The position numbers were made by a program, and so were the translations under genes. DNA of 64,000 bases, taken from an uncultured Bacteroidales bacterium. GTDB taxonomy: Bacteria; Bacteroidota; Bacteroidia; Bacteroidales; Paludibacteraceae. The first letter of the stretch is position 1; each line of letters opens with the position of its first letter. The stretch lies in contig CAMIZG010000002.1 of NCBI GenBank assembly GCA_946403215.1, forward strand, positions 1 to 64,000. Direction: 5' to 3'. Positions 32,109-40,498 of this stretch are shown piece by piece. The notes under the pieces were generated by a model. That model did no database searches. It saw nothing but the letters and a program-made list of their open reading frames with translations, and was not told where the DNA came from.

Positions 32109-33367
32109 GCGCGTCCTGCATGCTTATCCCGGCGCATGCCTGGTTTATGCCCGCGGCCCGAATGCCTATGGCCGCCGTTATGGCGCTTGTTACCGTTGTG
32201 GCTGGGCTGTGCGTACAGGCTGTTATCAGGCGCGTCCCCCAGTGACGATGGCAAGGTCAGACGCTGGATATCTTTTTGCAGGAACCGTTCAATCTTTCCC
32301 CAGTACCGCGCATCTTCCGGACTGACCAGGGTGATCGCCTCGCCCTTGTTCTCAGCGCGTGCCGTACGACCTATGCGGTGCACGTAATCCTCTGCATCAC
32401 GCGGTACGTCGAAGTTGATTACCAGCGGTATATCATCTACATCGATCCCTCGCGCCACAATATCCGTGGCAACCAGTACATCCACCTTGTTGTTTCTGAA
32501 GTCCAGCATCACCTCGTCGCGTTGTTTCTGCTCCAGATCGCTATGCATGGCGCGTGCGTTCAGACCCTGGCGACTGAGTAGCACGGTCAGTTCTTTCACT
32601 CGTTGCTTCTTGCCCACAAACAGGATGACCTTGCTCAGTTTTGCCTCTTTCAGTCGCTCGATGATGAACGGGATCTTCTGTGTCTCATAGCAGCACAGCG
32701 CGCGTTGGGCTATACTCTCCGGCGGACGGGATATAGCTATCTTAACCTCAGCCGGGTTGTTCATAATCTTCCTGGCCATCTTGCGGATATTGTCGGGCAT
32801 AGTGGCGGAGAACATAATGGTCTGTCGGTCTTTTGGCAGGCAGTCTACTATCTTCATTATATCGTCGTAGAAACCCATATCGAGCATCCGGTCGGCTTCG
32901 TCCAGAATGAAGTACTTCACGCCCGAAAAGTCGATATCCATGATGTTCATATGACTGAGCAGTCGTCCCGGAGTGGCTATCACAATATCTGCACCCGTCT
33001 TCAGTCCGTTGGCCTGGACGGAGAAGTTACCGCCATCGTTGCCGCCATATACGGCTACCGACGAGAAAGGCACGTAGTACCCGAAACCCTCCATCTGCTG
33101 GTCGATCTGTTGCGCCAGTTCGCGTGTAGGAGCCATGATGATGGCGTTGAGTTTGTTCGGATCGTGATGGTCGTACTGCAGGTTAGTCAGTAGTGGCAGG
33201 ATATACGCGGCAGTCTTGCCCGTGCCGGTCTGCGCACAACTGATCACATCCCTGCCTTCAAGCAGCACAGGGATGGTCTGCTCCTGCACCGGAGTGCATA
33301 CGTCAAAATGCATATCCCACAATGCGTCCAGCACTTCGTCTGATAGAGGGAGTTCGTCAAAATACAT
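32105..33367 (-). CDS. DEAD-box RNA helicase
   Basis: A 420-residue ATP-dependent RNA helicase. Motifs in order are the Q motif (DVCTPVQEQTIP), I (AQTGTGKTA), Ia (PTRELAQQ), II (DEAD in FILDEADRMLD), III (SATMP), V (ATDIVARGIDVDD) and VI (YVHRIGRTARA). The C-terminal tail is short, basic and Gly/His-rich (RHNGGHRHSGRGHK), typical for RNA contact. It resembles RhlE/SrmB types used in ribosome assembly. Its last four bases overlap the folD stop on the opposite strand. Confidence 0.94.
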   Translation of the reverse strand: MYFDELPLSDEVLDALWDMHFDVCTPVQEQTIPVLLEGRDVISCAQTGTGKTAAYILPLLTNLQYDHHDPNKLNAIIMAPTRELAQQIDQQMEGFGYYVPFSSVAVYGGNDGGNFSVQANGLKTGADIVIATPGRLLSHMNIMDIDFSGVKYFILDEADRMLDMGFYDDIMKIVDCLPKDRQTIMFSATMPDNIRKMARKIMNNPAEVKIAISRPPESIAQRALCCYETQKIPFIIERLKEAKLSKVILFVGKKQRVKELTVLLSRQGLNARAMHSDLEQKQRDEVMLDFRNNKVDVLVATDIVARGIDVDDIPLVINFDVPRDAEDYVHRIGRTARAENKGEAITLVSPEDARYWGKIERFLQKDIQRLTLPSSLGDAPDNSLYAQPSHNGNKRHNGGHRHSGRGHKPGMRRDKHAGRA

Positions 33368-33401
33368 GGTGTTGTTACTGTAATAAGTTCATTTTCATTT
33401 G

Positions 33402-33433
33402 CAAAATTACGAAAAAAAACGCATATTTGCAAA
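33402..33433 (-). promoter_or_regulatory. Promoter of the DEAD-box helicase gene
   Basis: On the minus strand TTTG (33433-33430) and TAATTTTG (33409-33402), spacing 20. Confidence 0.8.
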
Positions 33434-33458
33434 AAAAATAAAAAAAATCCCACAAAAA

Positions 33459-33490
33459 TTTGCAAATATGATTATTTTTTTATACCTTTG
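33459..33490 (+). promoter_or_regulatory. Promoter of the 33596 lipoprotein, site E
   Basis: TTTG at 33459-33462 and TACCTTTG at 33483-33490, spacing 20. The upstream arm AATCCCACA is the same as at site C, but the downstream arm is changed (ATATGATTA), so the hairpin cannot form here. Divergent from the helicase promoter. Confidence 0.8.
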
Positions 33491-33595
33491 CATCCGCAAA
33501 GTATGTGAGTTTCTCAAGAAGTCTATATAAATATACTGCTTTGATATACAAAACAAGACAATACAATAACTAATTAACAATCAAACTTTATTAAA

Positions 33596-33973
33596 ATGAA
33601 AAAGTTCCTTTATGTAGCCGTTATGGCAGTTGTAACGCTCGCTTTCACAGCTTGCAAGTCGAATCTCGGTACCAGTGCTGACTATGCTGAAGGTAAGACA
33701 GTTGTTATTAATGAAGAAAAGGGCACCGTTAATGGTGTTAAGTATGACAACACGAAGGAGATGTGCTGGGCTTGGACCATCAACGAGAAGACCAATGGCG
33801 TAGAGGTTAAGTTAACCTACTACGTATGGGCTACCGAGTTCCATCTCGTTGCTACCTGCGAGATGGAGATGTACGAGTGCTCACGCAGCGGCCGTATAGC
33901 TTCCTACGCTTACATCCAGGCTCCTAAGTCTCTGCAGTCGGAGAGCGCTTGCGAGAATGCTAACAACCAATAA
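33596..33973 (+). CDS. Small lipoprotein of unknown function
   Basis: A 125-residue protein with a lipoprotein signal ending in FTAC (Cys at residue 20). The mature domain has alternating hydrophobic strands (NGVEVKLTYYVWATEFHLVA) and five further cysteines, including CEMEMYEC. No family is recognised. It has a strong promoter and a 105-base leader without visible structure, and is followed by site C, whose hairpin may end its transcript. Confidence 0.7.
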   Translation: MKKFLYVAVMAVVTLAFTACKSNLGTSADYAEGKTVVINEEKGTVNGVKYDNTKEMCWAWTINEKTNGVEVKLTYYVWATEFHLVATCEMEMYECSRSGRIASYAYIQAPKSLQSESACENANNQ

Positions 33974-34045
33974 GCAAGCAGCACCTAAGCTCATAGAGCG
34001 ATTCAATCGCACGAGCTAAGCAAGATTTTCAAAAAAATCAAAAAA

Positions 34046-34090
34046 AATCCCACAAAAATTTGCAAATGTGGGATTTTTTTTGTACCTTTG
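34046..34090 (+). promoter_or_regulatory. Hairpin-embedded promoter of pgk, site C
   Basis: AATCCCACA (34046-34054) and TGTGGGATT (34067-34075) form a perfect 9-bp stem flanked by A and T runs, a bidirectional terminator shape. The -33 TTTG (34059-34062) lies in the loop and TACCTTTG (34083-34090) follows after 20 bases. Confidence 0.8.
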
Positions 34091-34183
34091 TGGCGGATGA
34101 TGCGTGCAGTACGCCCAACCGCCGTGAACGGGCGCATGCTAATCTCCAAACTGACAGACTACAAACATTTAAATAGCACGAAT

Positions 34184-35437
34184 ATGATGACAATTGACAA
34201 TTACAAGTTCGCCGGAAAGAAGGCGATTGTACGCGTGGACTTCAATGTACCACTGGATGAGAATGGTAACATTACTGACGACACCCGTATCCGCGGTGCC
34301 CTGCCTACCCTCAAGCACATTCTCGACGAGGGCGGTGCGCTGATTATTATGAGCCATATGGGCAAGCCCAAAGGCAAGGTGGCTGCCAAGTACAGCCTCG
34401 GTCAGATCAAGGACGCCGTAGCCAAGGCGCTCGGCGTTGCAGAGGTGAAGTTCGCTCCCGACTGCGCGAAGGCACAGGCAGAGGCTGCTGCCCTCAAGGC
34501 CGGAGAGGTGCTGCTGCTGGAGAACCTGCGCTTCTATCCCGAAGAGGAAGGCAAGCCTGTAGGCATCGAGAAGGAAGACCCTGCTTACGAGGCTGCCAAG
34601 AAAGAGATGAAAGCCCGTCAGAAGGATTTCGCCAAGGTGCTGGCATCGTATGCTGACTGCTACGTGATGGATGCCTTCGGTACCGCTCACCGTAAGCATG
34701 CTTCGACAGCCGTTATTGCTGACTACTTTGATGCCGACAACAAGATGCTCGGCTATCTGATGGAGAAAGAGGTGAAGGCTGTTGACAATGTGCTGTCCGA
34801 CATCAAGCGTCCGTTCATCGCAATCATGGGCGGCTCGAAGGTTAGTTCCAAGATCGGCATCATCGAGAACCTGCTGGGCAAGGTGGACAAACTCATCCTT
34901 TGCGGCGGTATGACCTACACCTTCGCCAAGGCGCACGGTGGTGAGATAGGCGAGTCCATCGTCGAGATGGATAAGCTCGACGTTGCTCTGGGCGTTGAGG
35001 AGCTGGCTAAGAAGAACGGCGTAGAGCTTGTGATGGCTCCGGATGCTATCATCGCCGATGACTTCTCTAACAACGCCAACACCAAGGTTGCTCCGTCCAA
35101 CGCTATCCCCGCAGGTTGGCAGGGCCTGGATGCCGGACCTGAGGCACAGAAGAAGTTCGCAGCAGCCATCAAAGGTTGCAAGACCATACTCTGGAATGGT
35201 CCTGCAGGCGTATTTGAGTTCGACAACTTCTGCGCCGGCAGCCGCGCTATCGGCGAGGCTATTGCTGAGGCTACCGACAATGGCGCCTTCTCGCTCATCG
35301 GTGGTGGTGACTCTGTTGCTTGCGTCAACAAGTTCGGTTTGGCTGACCGCGTATCGTACATCTCCACCGGCGGTGGTGCCCTGCTCGAGGCTATTGAGGG
35401 TAAGGTGCTCCCCGGCGTAGCTGCCATCAAAGGATAA
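34184..35437 (+). CDS. pgk: Phosphoglycerate kinase
   Basis: A 417-residue glycolytic kinase moving the acyl-phosphate of 1,3-bisphosphoglycerate to ADP. It starts [20 protein letters not shown]; the longer ORF from 34088 runs into the promoter. The substrate block is [20 protein letters not shown], the SHMGKPKGK segment replaces the common SHLGRPKG as in other Bacteroidota, and the nucleotide end is [17 protein letters not shown] followed by STGGGALLE. Confidence 0.96.
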   Translation: MMTIDNYKFAGKKAIVRVDFNVPLDENGNITDDTRIRGALPTLKHILDEGGALIIMSHMGKPKGKVAAKYSLGQIKDAVAKALGVAEVKFAPDCAKAQAEAAALKAGEVLLLENLRFYPEEEGKPVGIEKEDPAYEAAKKEMKARQKDFAKVLASYADCYVMDAFGTAHRKHASTAVIADYFDADNKMLGYLMEKEVKAVDNVLSDIKRPFIAIMGGSKVSSKIGIIENLLGKVDKLILCGGMTYTFAKAHGGEIGESIVEMDKLDVALGVEELAKKNGVELVMAPDAIIADDFSNNANTKVAPSNAIPAGWQGLDAGPEAQKKFAAAIKGCKTILWNGPAGVFEFDNFCAGSRAIGEAIAEATDNGAFSLIGGGDSVACVNKFGLADRVSYISTGGGALLEAIEGKVLPGVAAIKG

Positions 35438-35449
35438 TGTATGTTGAGA

Positions 35450-35463
35450 GTTTAGTGTTTAGA
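35450..35463 (+). repeat. Two 7-bp units (GTTTAGT, GTTTAGA) before a start codon
   Basis: The same two 7-bp units occur upstream of the FtsX-type gene at 46998. They end 4 bp before the DUF3127 ATG. Confidence 0.65.
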
Positions 35464-35467
35464 GAAA

Positions 35468-35890
35468 ATGGAAGTTTCAGGAAAGATAATTCAAAAACTC
35501 CCTCTGCAGCAGGGAGAGTCCAAGGCTTCGGGTAAGCCTTGGGCATTACAGGCCTATGTATTGGAGACGCAGGAGCAGTTCCCACGCAAGGTGCACTTTG
35601 AGGTGTTTGGCGAACAGCGCATCAAGGATAATCCCTGCGAGATCGACGATCTGGTAACCGTATCGTTCGACATCGAGAGCCGTGAATTCAACGGCCGCTG
35701 GTACACATCTATCCGTGCATGGAAGATCCAGCAGGGTATAGCCGATCCGGCTGCTCAACCGGTAGCCGCACCTGTAGCACAAGGCGCACCGGCTCCTGCA
35801 CCTGCAGCTCAGCCTATGCCGCAGATGGCGGCTAACGTTGAGACCTTTGACCCTGCAGCCGGCGAGTCAACCGACGATCTGCCGTTCTAA
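35468..35890 (+). CDS. DUF3127 protein with an SSB-like C-terminal tip
   Basis: A 140-residue protein. Residues 1-95 are the DUF3127 domain (EVSGKIIQKLPLQQGESKAS, FPRKVHFEVFGEQRI, VTVSFDIESREFNGRWYTSI), an OB-like small fold. A Pro/Ala-rich linker follows and the chain ends ESTDDLPF, an acidic-hydrophobic tip like that of single-stranded DNA-binding proteins (consensus DDDIPF). SSB tips recruit DNA-maintenance enzymes; whether this protein binds single-stranded DNA is inference. Confidence 0.85.
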   Translation: MEVSGKIIQKLPLQQGESKASGKPWALQAYVLETQEQFPRKVHFEVFGEQRIKDNPCEIDDLVTVSFDIESREFNGRWYTSIRAWKIQQGIADPAAQPVAAPVAQGAPAPAPAAQPMPQMAANVETFDPAAGESTDDLPF

Positions 35891-35893
35891 CGC

Positions 35894-36877
35894 ATGACCA
35901 AGCGAACCATCATATGGCTGATACTGGCCGTACTGATCCTGGCGAGTGGCACAGTAGTATGTGTCACCCGCTGGGATGCATGGTTCACTATGCCGCCAGA
36001 ACCCGAGTGGACGGGCGACACACTACAGACCCGCTTTGCCACCTTCCGCGACGACACGATCTATCCCTGCCAACTCAGCGATACGCTTAGTATGGTTGTG
36101 CTGGGTGATGTGCATAATAAGCTTGAGAACTCCGATTACATGCTCATCGCGCAGCAGTACCCACAGATGCAATGCTATGCACAGCTGGGCGATTTTGTGG
36201 AGCGGGAGCAGTTCTATTACAAGCAGCTGCTTGCCCACCAACTGGCCGGGACGCCGTTCGACAGCTTACCTATGATGACCTGCCCGGGTAACCATGAGTA
36301 CGTCAAGGGCATCAACAAACAACTGCCAGAGTCCTGGTACGAGACCTTCCCTCTGCCCCACAACGGACCGGAATACGGAGCGGGATCAACCTATTATGTC
36401 GATTTTCGCAACCTTCGCTTCATAGCCATTGATACCGAGGATCCACTTATCCTGTCCGACTACACGCGTCTTAACGCTTGGGCGAAGAACGCTATCAGTT
36501 CGGCTTGCCAGCCTTGGGTGGTGGTGATGATGCATAGGCCCGTGTTTGCCTCGCGCAAGGGACGAATGAATCCTACCGTGTGGGTGACCCTGGCGTATGC
36601 GCTCCGGGAGGCGGATGTGATCTTCTCCGGCCATGATCATACCTATGCTCGCCGCGGACGAACCTTGCAAGATGAGCACGAGCAACACGAACCCGTATGG
36701 CTCGGCATAACATCCACAACCAAAGTGCGTACACCCAAATCGCGCAGCCGCATGGATACAATAGTCGCCGGCGGACCGTTCTACGCGCAGATGCGCGTCA
36801 CCCGACATGAACTGACCGTCCGCACCTGTCAACTCGATGGCGCATGCATCGACAGCATCGCCCTATACAAGCGGTAA
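35894..36877 (+). CDS. Membrane-anchored metallophosphoesterase
   Basis: A 327-residue calcineurin-like phosphoesterase with one N-terminal membrane anchor (IIWLILAVLILASGTVVCV). Metal ligands are in VVLGDVHNK, QLGDFVE, CPGNHEY, MMHRPVF and FSGHDHTYARRG, the complete five-block set. The catalytic domain would face the periplasm. Substrate unknown. It starts 3 bp after the DUF3127 stop. Confidence 0.9.
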   Translation: MTKRTIIWLILAVLILASGTVVCVTRWDAWFTMPPEPEWTGDTLQTRFATFRDDTIYPCQLSDTLSMVVLGDVHNKLENSDYMLIAQQYPQMQCYAQLGDFVEREQFYYKQLLAHQLAGTPFDSLPMMTCPGNHEYVKGINKQLPESWYETFPLPHNGPEYGAGSTYYVDFRNLRFIAIDTEDPLILSDYTRLNAWAKNAISSACQPWVVVMMHRPVFASRKGRMNPTVWVTLAYALREADVIFSGHDHTYARRGRTLQDEHEQHEPVWLGITSTTKVRTPKSRSRMDTIVAGGPFYAQMRVTRHELTVRTCQLDGACIDSIALYKR

Positions 36878-36917
36878 ACAAATAGTCAAATGGCTATATT
36901 GCCAGATAAAAGACTAA

Positions 36918-37580
36918 ATGGTAAATGAAAAAATGAAAAAATTAATTGCTCCTTCTGTTCTGTCTGCAAACTTTGCCGAACTGCGCAAAGACTTGGAAAT
37001 GATCAACCGTTCTGATGCCGACTGGCTGCATGTGGATGTGATGGACGGTACGTTTGTGCCGAATATCTCGTTCGGTTTTCCGCTCATGGAACCGATGCGC
37101 CAGTACTGCACCAAGCCGCTGGATGTCCATCTGATGATTGTGCATCCCGAGAAGTACGTTGAGCGCTTCTGCGATGCCGGAGCATGGAGCGTAGGATTTC
37201 ATTTGGAGGCTGTGGATGATCCGTTACCTATCCTTGATTTGATTCGCGCCAAAGGTGTGCGTACCTGTCTGACTATTAATCCTGATATCGACGTGAAGCG
37301 ACTTGTACCTTATTTGGATAAGGTCGATATGATCCTGTTGATGTCGGTCTTTGCCGGCTTTGGCGGGCAGAAGTTCATTCCCGAAACGATGGACAAGATC
37401 CGCTTTATCCGTCAGGAGATCGATAGCCGTGGACTCAGTACACTCATCGAGATTGACGGCGGCGTGAATACGCAGAACGCGCACGAACTTTATGCTGCCG
37501 GAGCCGATGTGCTGGTAGCCGGTTCGGCTGTCTTCGGTGCACCCGATCCCGAGGAGGCTATCCGCATCATGAAACGTTAA
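36918..37580 (+). CDS. rpe: Ribulose-phosphate 3-epimerase
   Basis: A 215-220 residue TIM-barrel enzyme interconverting ribulose-5-P and xylulose-5-P. It shows IAPSVLSANFAELRKDLEM, the metal-binding HVDVMDGTFVPNISFG, DVHLMI, VFAGFGGQKFIPE and EIDGGVN followed by VAGSAVFG. The start may be 36918 (MVNEKMKKL) or the Met at 36933, which gives the usual N-terminus. Confidence 0.95.
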   Translation: MVNEKMKKLIAPSVLSANFAELRKDLEMINRSDADWLHVDVMDGTFVPNISFGFPLMEPMRQYCTKPLDVHLMIVHPEKYVERFCDAGAWSVGFHLEAVDDPLPILDLIRAKGVRTCLTINPDIDVKRLVPYLDKVDMILLMSVFAGFGGQKFIPETMDKIRFIRQEIDSRGLSTLIEIDGGVNTQNAHELYAAGADVLVAGSAVFGAPDPEEAIRIMKR

Positions 37581-37604
37581 CTCGTTCATTCGTTCACTCG
37601 TTAA
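37581..37604 (+). repeat. 8-bp tandem repeat (CTCGTTCA x3) ending in the comEC start codon
   Basis: Three 8-bp units, CTCGTTCA, TTCGTTCA and CTCGTTAA, fill the whole gap between rpe and comEC. The last A is the first base of the comEC ATG. Confidence 0.85.
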
Positions 37605-39241
37605 TGCTCCGGCGTTACCCGTTTGTACTGCTTTTTGTCTGTACCGCACTCTTCATCTTAGGAGCGTACTACTTGCATTTCCCCTTCAATCTGCGTGCTG
37701 ATACCGAGGCGGATTATCTGGATTCGCTTCGTGTGTTCCGCGTGCATGTGCTTGAGCCGCCTGTGCATAAACCCGGCGGACTGCAGCTCCGTATTTCGCT
37801 CATCGACTATGCGCAGCAGGCTGTGCTGTATCTGCGTCCTGATTCCACGCAGGCTACACCTGTAGCAGGAGATATATTGTTCGTGAGCACGCGTCTCACG
37901 CGTCCGCGCCCGCTCTTTCCGGGCGATTTCGATTATGGTGCTTACCTTCGTCTGCAGCATCAGGTGGGAGTTGGGTATGTGCATCCTGGTCGGTGGCAGC
38001 TTGTCGGTCATGCGCCTGTCCACAGTTTGCGCGCCTATGCTGCGCTGGTACAACAGCGGTTGGCAGAGCGCTACAGCGATGCCGGACTGAGCGGACGTGC
38101 GTTGGCGTTCATGTCTGCTATAACGTTGGGCGAACGCGATGCCTTGGATTCCGATCTGAGGCAATCATTCACCGCCGCGGGCGCGGCGCATGTGCTGGCG
38201 GTCAGCGGTCTGCATACGGGTATCATCTACATTGTCTTGGCTACCTTGCTCACCTGCTTTGGTCTGCGTCGTCCGCTCTACGAGCAACGCTTGCGGCGCG
38301 TGCTGTTGTCCCTGACCATCATACTAGCCATGTGGGCGTACGCGTTCGTTACCGGTCTGTCGCCATCTGTGATGCGTGCCGTGCTGATGCTCACCATCGT
38401 TCAGGTCGGATGGATGTGCCGTAGGCAGAGCCTCTCCATCAATACGCTTGCGGCGGCCGCGTGCATCTGTTTGTGGATTGATCCGCTTAGCTTGTTTGGC
38501 GTCAGTTTTCAGTTGTCCTTTGCCGCTGTGGTGGGTATATTATTGCTCGTGCCGTACATGAATGCGTTGTGGCGACCTCATAGCCCCGTTCTGCGTTGCT
38601 TGCGCGATCTGATCACAGTCTCTCTGGCGGCCACTATCGGCACGCTACCTGTCACCTTGTATCACTTTGGCCAGATGTCGCATTGTTTTCTGCTGACGAA
38701 CATGCTTATTATCCCCGCAGCCTATGTGCTGGTCATCATGGGTGTAGCTGTCTTGCTGTTAGCATATACTGCTGTGGGTGCATGGCTGGCTTTGGCGCTT
38801 AAATACATGTGCGGTGGCGTGTGCGCCTACGTCAGTTGGATAGAGCACTTGCCGCATGCTACGTTCCGGCTGCATGCCACGCCCTGGATGGTTGTTTGCC
38901 TGGTTGTGGCTTTCGCGTTCATCTACGTCAGCATGCAGCGCAAGCGTCTTGCGTGGCTCGTGCCGGCTGTATCGGCTGTGGCGCTGATCTGCGTGTTGCA
39001 TGTAGCGGATGTTCGGCAGGCGAGTCAGGAGCAGGCTCTGGCTTTCCGCGGACGAACACTCTACTACCGCCATGGGTCAGAGCTTGAGAAACGGGCATTA
39101 GAAAGCCGCTACACCTTCTTTCGGTATAGCGGCCGTGAATATGTATATGCTCCGTATGTTTCCGCTCGTAGGATGCGTGCCTTGCAGTCGTATTGTGCAC
39201 AGCACGGGATAATGCTGGTGCAGCCTGATGCCGGATTATAG
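37604..39241 (+). CDS. comEC: ComEC/Rec2-type DNA-uptake membrane protein
   Basis: A 545-residue protein: N-terminal membrane segments, an OB-like soluble part, then the competence domain with LALAVSGLHTGI-type sequence (here HVLAVSGLHTGIIYIV) and about eight further membrane segments. ComEC forms the inner-membrane channel for single-stranded DNA. The C-terminal metallo-beta-lactamase nuclease domain of long ComEC forms is not present, as in many Bacteroidota. It overlaps the convergent DUF4294 gene by 6 bp. Confidence 0.9.
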   Translation: MLRRYPFVLLFVCTALFILGAYYLHFPFNLRADTEADYLDSLRVFRVHVLEPPVHKPGGLQLRISLIDYAQQAVLYLRPDSTQATPVAGDILFVSTRLTRPRPLFPGDFDYGAYLRLQHQVGVGYVHPGRWQLVGHAPVHSLRAYAALVQQRLAERYSDAGLSGRALAFMSAITLGERDALDSDLRQSFTAAGAAHVLAVSGLHTGIIYIVLATLLTCFGLRRPLYEQRLRRVLLSLTIILAMWAYAFVTGLSPSVMRAVLMLTIVQVGWMCRRQSLSINTLAAAACICLWIDPLSLFGVSFQLSFAAVVGILLLVPYMNALWRPHSPVLRCLRDLITVSLAATIGTLPVTLYHFGQMSHCFLLTNMLIIPAAYVLVIMGVAVLLLAYTAVGAWLALALKYMCGGVCAYVSWIEHLPHATFRLHATPWMVVCLVVAFAFIYVSMQRKRLAWLVPAVSAVALICVLHVADVRQASQEQALAFRGRTLYYRHGSELEKRALESRYTFFRYSGREYVYAPYVSARRMRALQSYCAQHGIMLVQPDAGL

Positions 39242-39799
39242 TTGCTCGGCCTCCACCAGAGTAATGATCCGCTCGATGATCCGGTCTTTGTCCTTGGCAT
39301 CATACTCCTCTTTCAGATCGTTCTTGAACAGTTTGGCTATGAACTGCCAGAAGTCGGCAGCGAACTTGCTCTTGAATGTCTTGATCAGTTCGTACGATGT
39401 GCGGTCACTTTCGCGGTCGAGCAGCAGCATCAACATCCGTCCTTGCGAGGCGGTCATGCCGCGGAAGTCATCTTCGTACTCCCGGAACAGTTCTCGTTCG
39501 CGTTTCCGCCACCAGCGGCGTCTGTCCTTCGGTGTCATCTGTGCCAGAGTGTCTTCGGCCTCGATGATTGCCAGATTGATACGTTTGGCGTAGGGTAGGG
39601 TTTTCTTCACGTCGCGTACCGTGCGCCAGTAGAACCGCTCCTGCTGTTTGTTCTTGAACTTAAGCGGAGCGTAGCAATACACCTCATGCAGTATAGCGCC
39701 GTACAGCGTATCGTTCTCCGCCTCCTGGGCGCAGAGCTGAGGTGTGCATATCACCAGCATGCAGGCACAGATCAATATGTATCGCACATGTTCCAACAT
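39236..39799 (-). CDS. DUF4294 domain protein, secreted
   Basis: A 187-residue protein with a signal peptide (YILICACMLVICTPQLCA) when started at MLEHVRYIL; the longer track start has no signal-like content. The DUF4294 domain shows VRDVKKTLPYAKRINL, the repeated Arg block KDRRRWWRKREREL, and LFKNDLKEEYDAKDKDRIIE. Function is unknown; the family is a Bacteroidota core family. Confidence 0.88.
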   Translation of the reverse strand: MLEHVRYILICACMLVICTPQLCAQEAENDTLYGAILHEVYCYAPLKFKNKQQERFYWRTVRDVKKTLPYAKRINLAIIEAEDTLAQMTPKDRRRWWRKRERELFREYEDDFRGMTASQGRMLMLLLDRESDRTSYELIKTFKSKFAADFWQFIAKLFKNDLKEEYDAKDKDRIIERIITLVEAEQL

Positions 39800-39870
39800 T
39801 GTTTTGTTAGTGTCTCGACATGTCAAAATACAACTATTGTGCCACAAAGCGAATATTTTTCCTGCAAAAA

Positions 39871-39902
39871 TTTGGATATATCAAAAAAATGTAGTATCTT
39901 TG
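39871..39902 (+). promoter_or_regulatory. tRNA-Pro promoter
   Basis: TTTG at 39871-39874 and TATCTTTG at 39895-39902, spacing 20, 52 bp before the tRNA. Confidence 0.78.
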
Positions 39903-39953
39903 CACCCGCTTTTGCAAAAAAGCAGATGAGTGGTGTGCGCGAGCTGCCGCTCG

Positions 39954-40027
39954 CGGGATGTGGCGCAGTCCGGTAGCGCAACGGTCTGGGGGACCGGAGG
40001 TCGCAAGTTCGAATCTTGTCATCCCGA
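39954..40027 (+). tRNA. tRNA-Pro (anticodon GGG)
   Basis: A 74-base cloverleaf. The acceptor CGGGATG pairs with CATCCCG, the D-stem is GCGC/GCGC, the anticodon loop is CTGGGGG (anticodon GGG), and the T-loop TTCGAAT is closed by GCAAG/CTTGT. The discriminator is A. CCA is not encoded. The anticodon reads CCC and CCU proline codons. Confidence 0.92.
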
Positions 40028-40035
40028 CAAAAGGA

Positions 40036-40070
40036 AAATGCAACTGTCTGAACTATAGGCGGTTGCATTT
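40036..40070 (+). terminator. Hairpin after tRNA-Pro
   Basis: AAATGCAAC (40036-40044) pairs perfectly with GTTGCATTT (40062-40070). The loop is 17 bases and no long T run follows, so it may serve as 3' processing signal or a weak terminator. Confidence 0.55.
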
Positions 40071-40417
40071 CGTTTGATAAGTGATAACTCTGCGTTTTGC
40101 TCTGCATTATTTTTTCCCACTATTTCAAAGACCATTATTGTCGACATCTGTTGCGCGGCATTTGTTATTGAAATGTTAAGATAATCCGCTGCAATACGCT
40201 AAAAAAACGTAGCTCTGCGTTGTTTTATTTTATGTGCTGTATTACCCTAAGTACGATTCATTATTGCATCCTGAATTTCTTCGTTCACCATTCACGCCGT
40301 ATGAGCAATTCTTTTTTTGCATCTTAAAATGGAGTCTTTTCACAATTCTTGTAAAATTTCACACTTTCTCCAACATATTTGCTCATTTCTTATCTTATAA
40401 TTTGCATAATTCAAAAA
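40071..40417. other. Intergenic stretch between tRNA-Pro and a TonB receptor gene
   Basis: About 350 bp of AT-rich sequence. The 119-codon ORF at 40234 starts in it but has no family likeness and runs through the promoter into the receptor gene, so it is not called. No integrase or repeat of the tRNA 3' end was seen that would mark an att site. Confidence 0.5.
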
Positions 40418-40461
40418 AATCCCGCAAAATTTGCAAATGTGGGAATTTTTTCGTAAATTTG
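40418..40461 (+). promoter_or_regulatory. Hairpin-embedded promoter of the TonB receptor, site D
   Basis: TCCCGCA (within 40418-40426) pairs with TGTGGGA (40438-40444) with one G-T pair. The -33 TTTG (40430-40433) is in the loop and TAAATTTG (40454-40461) follows after 20 bases. Confidence 0.76.
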
Positions 40462-40498
40462 CAACGGTTTTTATGCGCACGTGTTGCGCGAGGAGGAA

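Noticed and set aside
40491-40496. AGGAGG as a Shine-Dalgarno sequence for the TonB receptor
   Set aside because: It is only two bases from the ATG, too close for normal pairing, and other genes in the window lack such sites.
39954-40498. tRNA-Pro as an integration site of a mobile element
   Set aside because: No repeat of the tRNA 3' end and no integrase nearby; the only tyrosine recombinase, at 48816, has the features of XerD.
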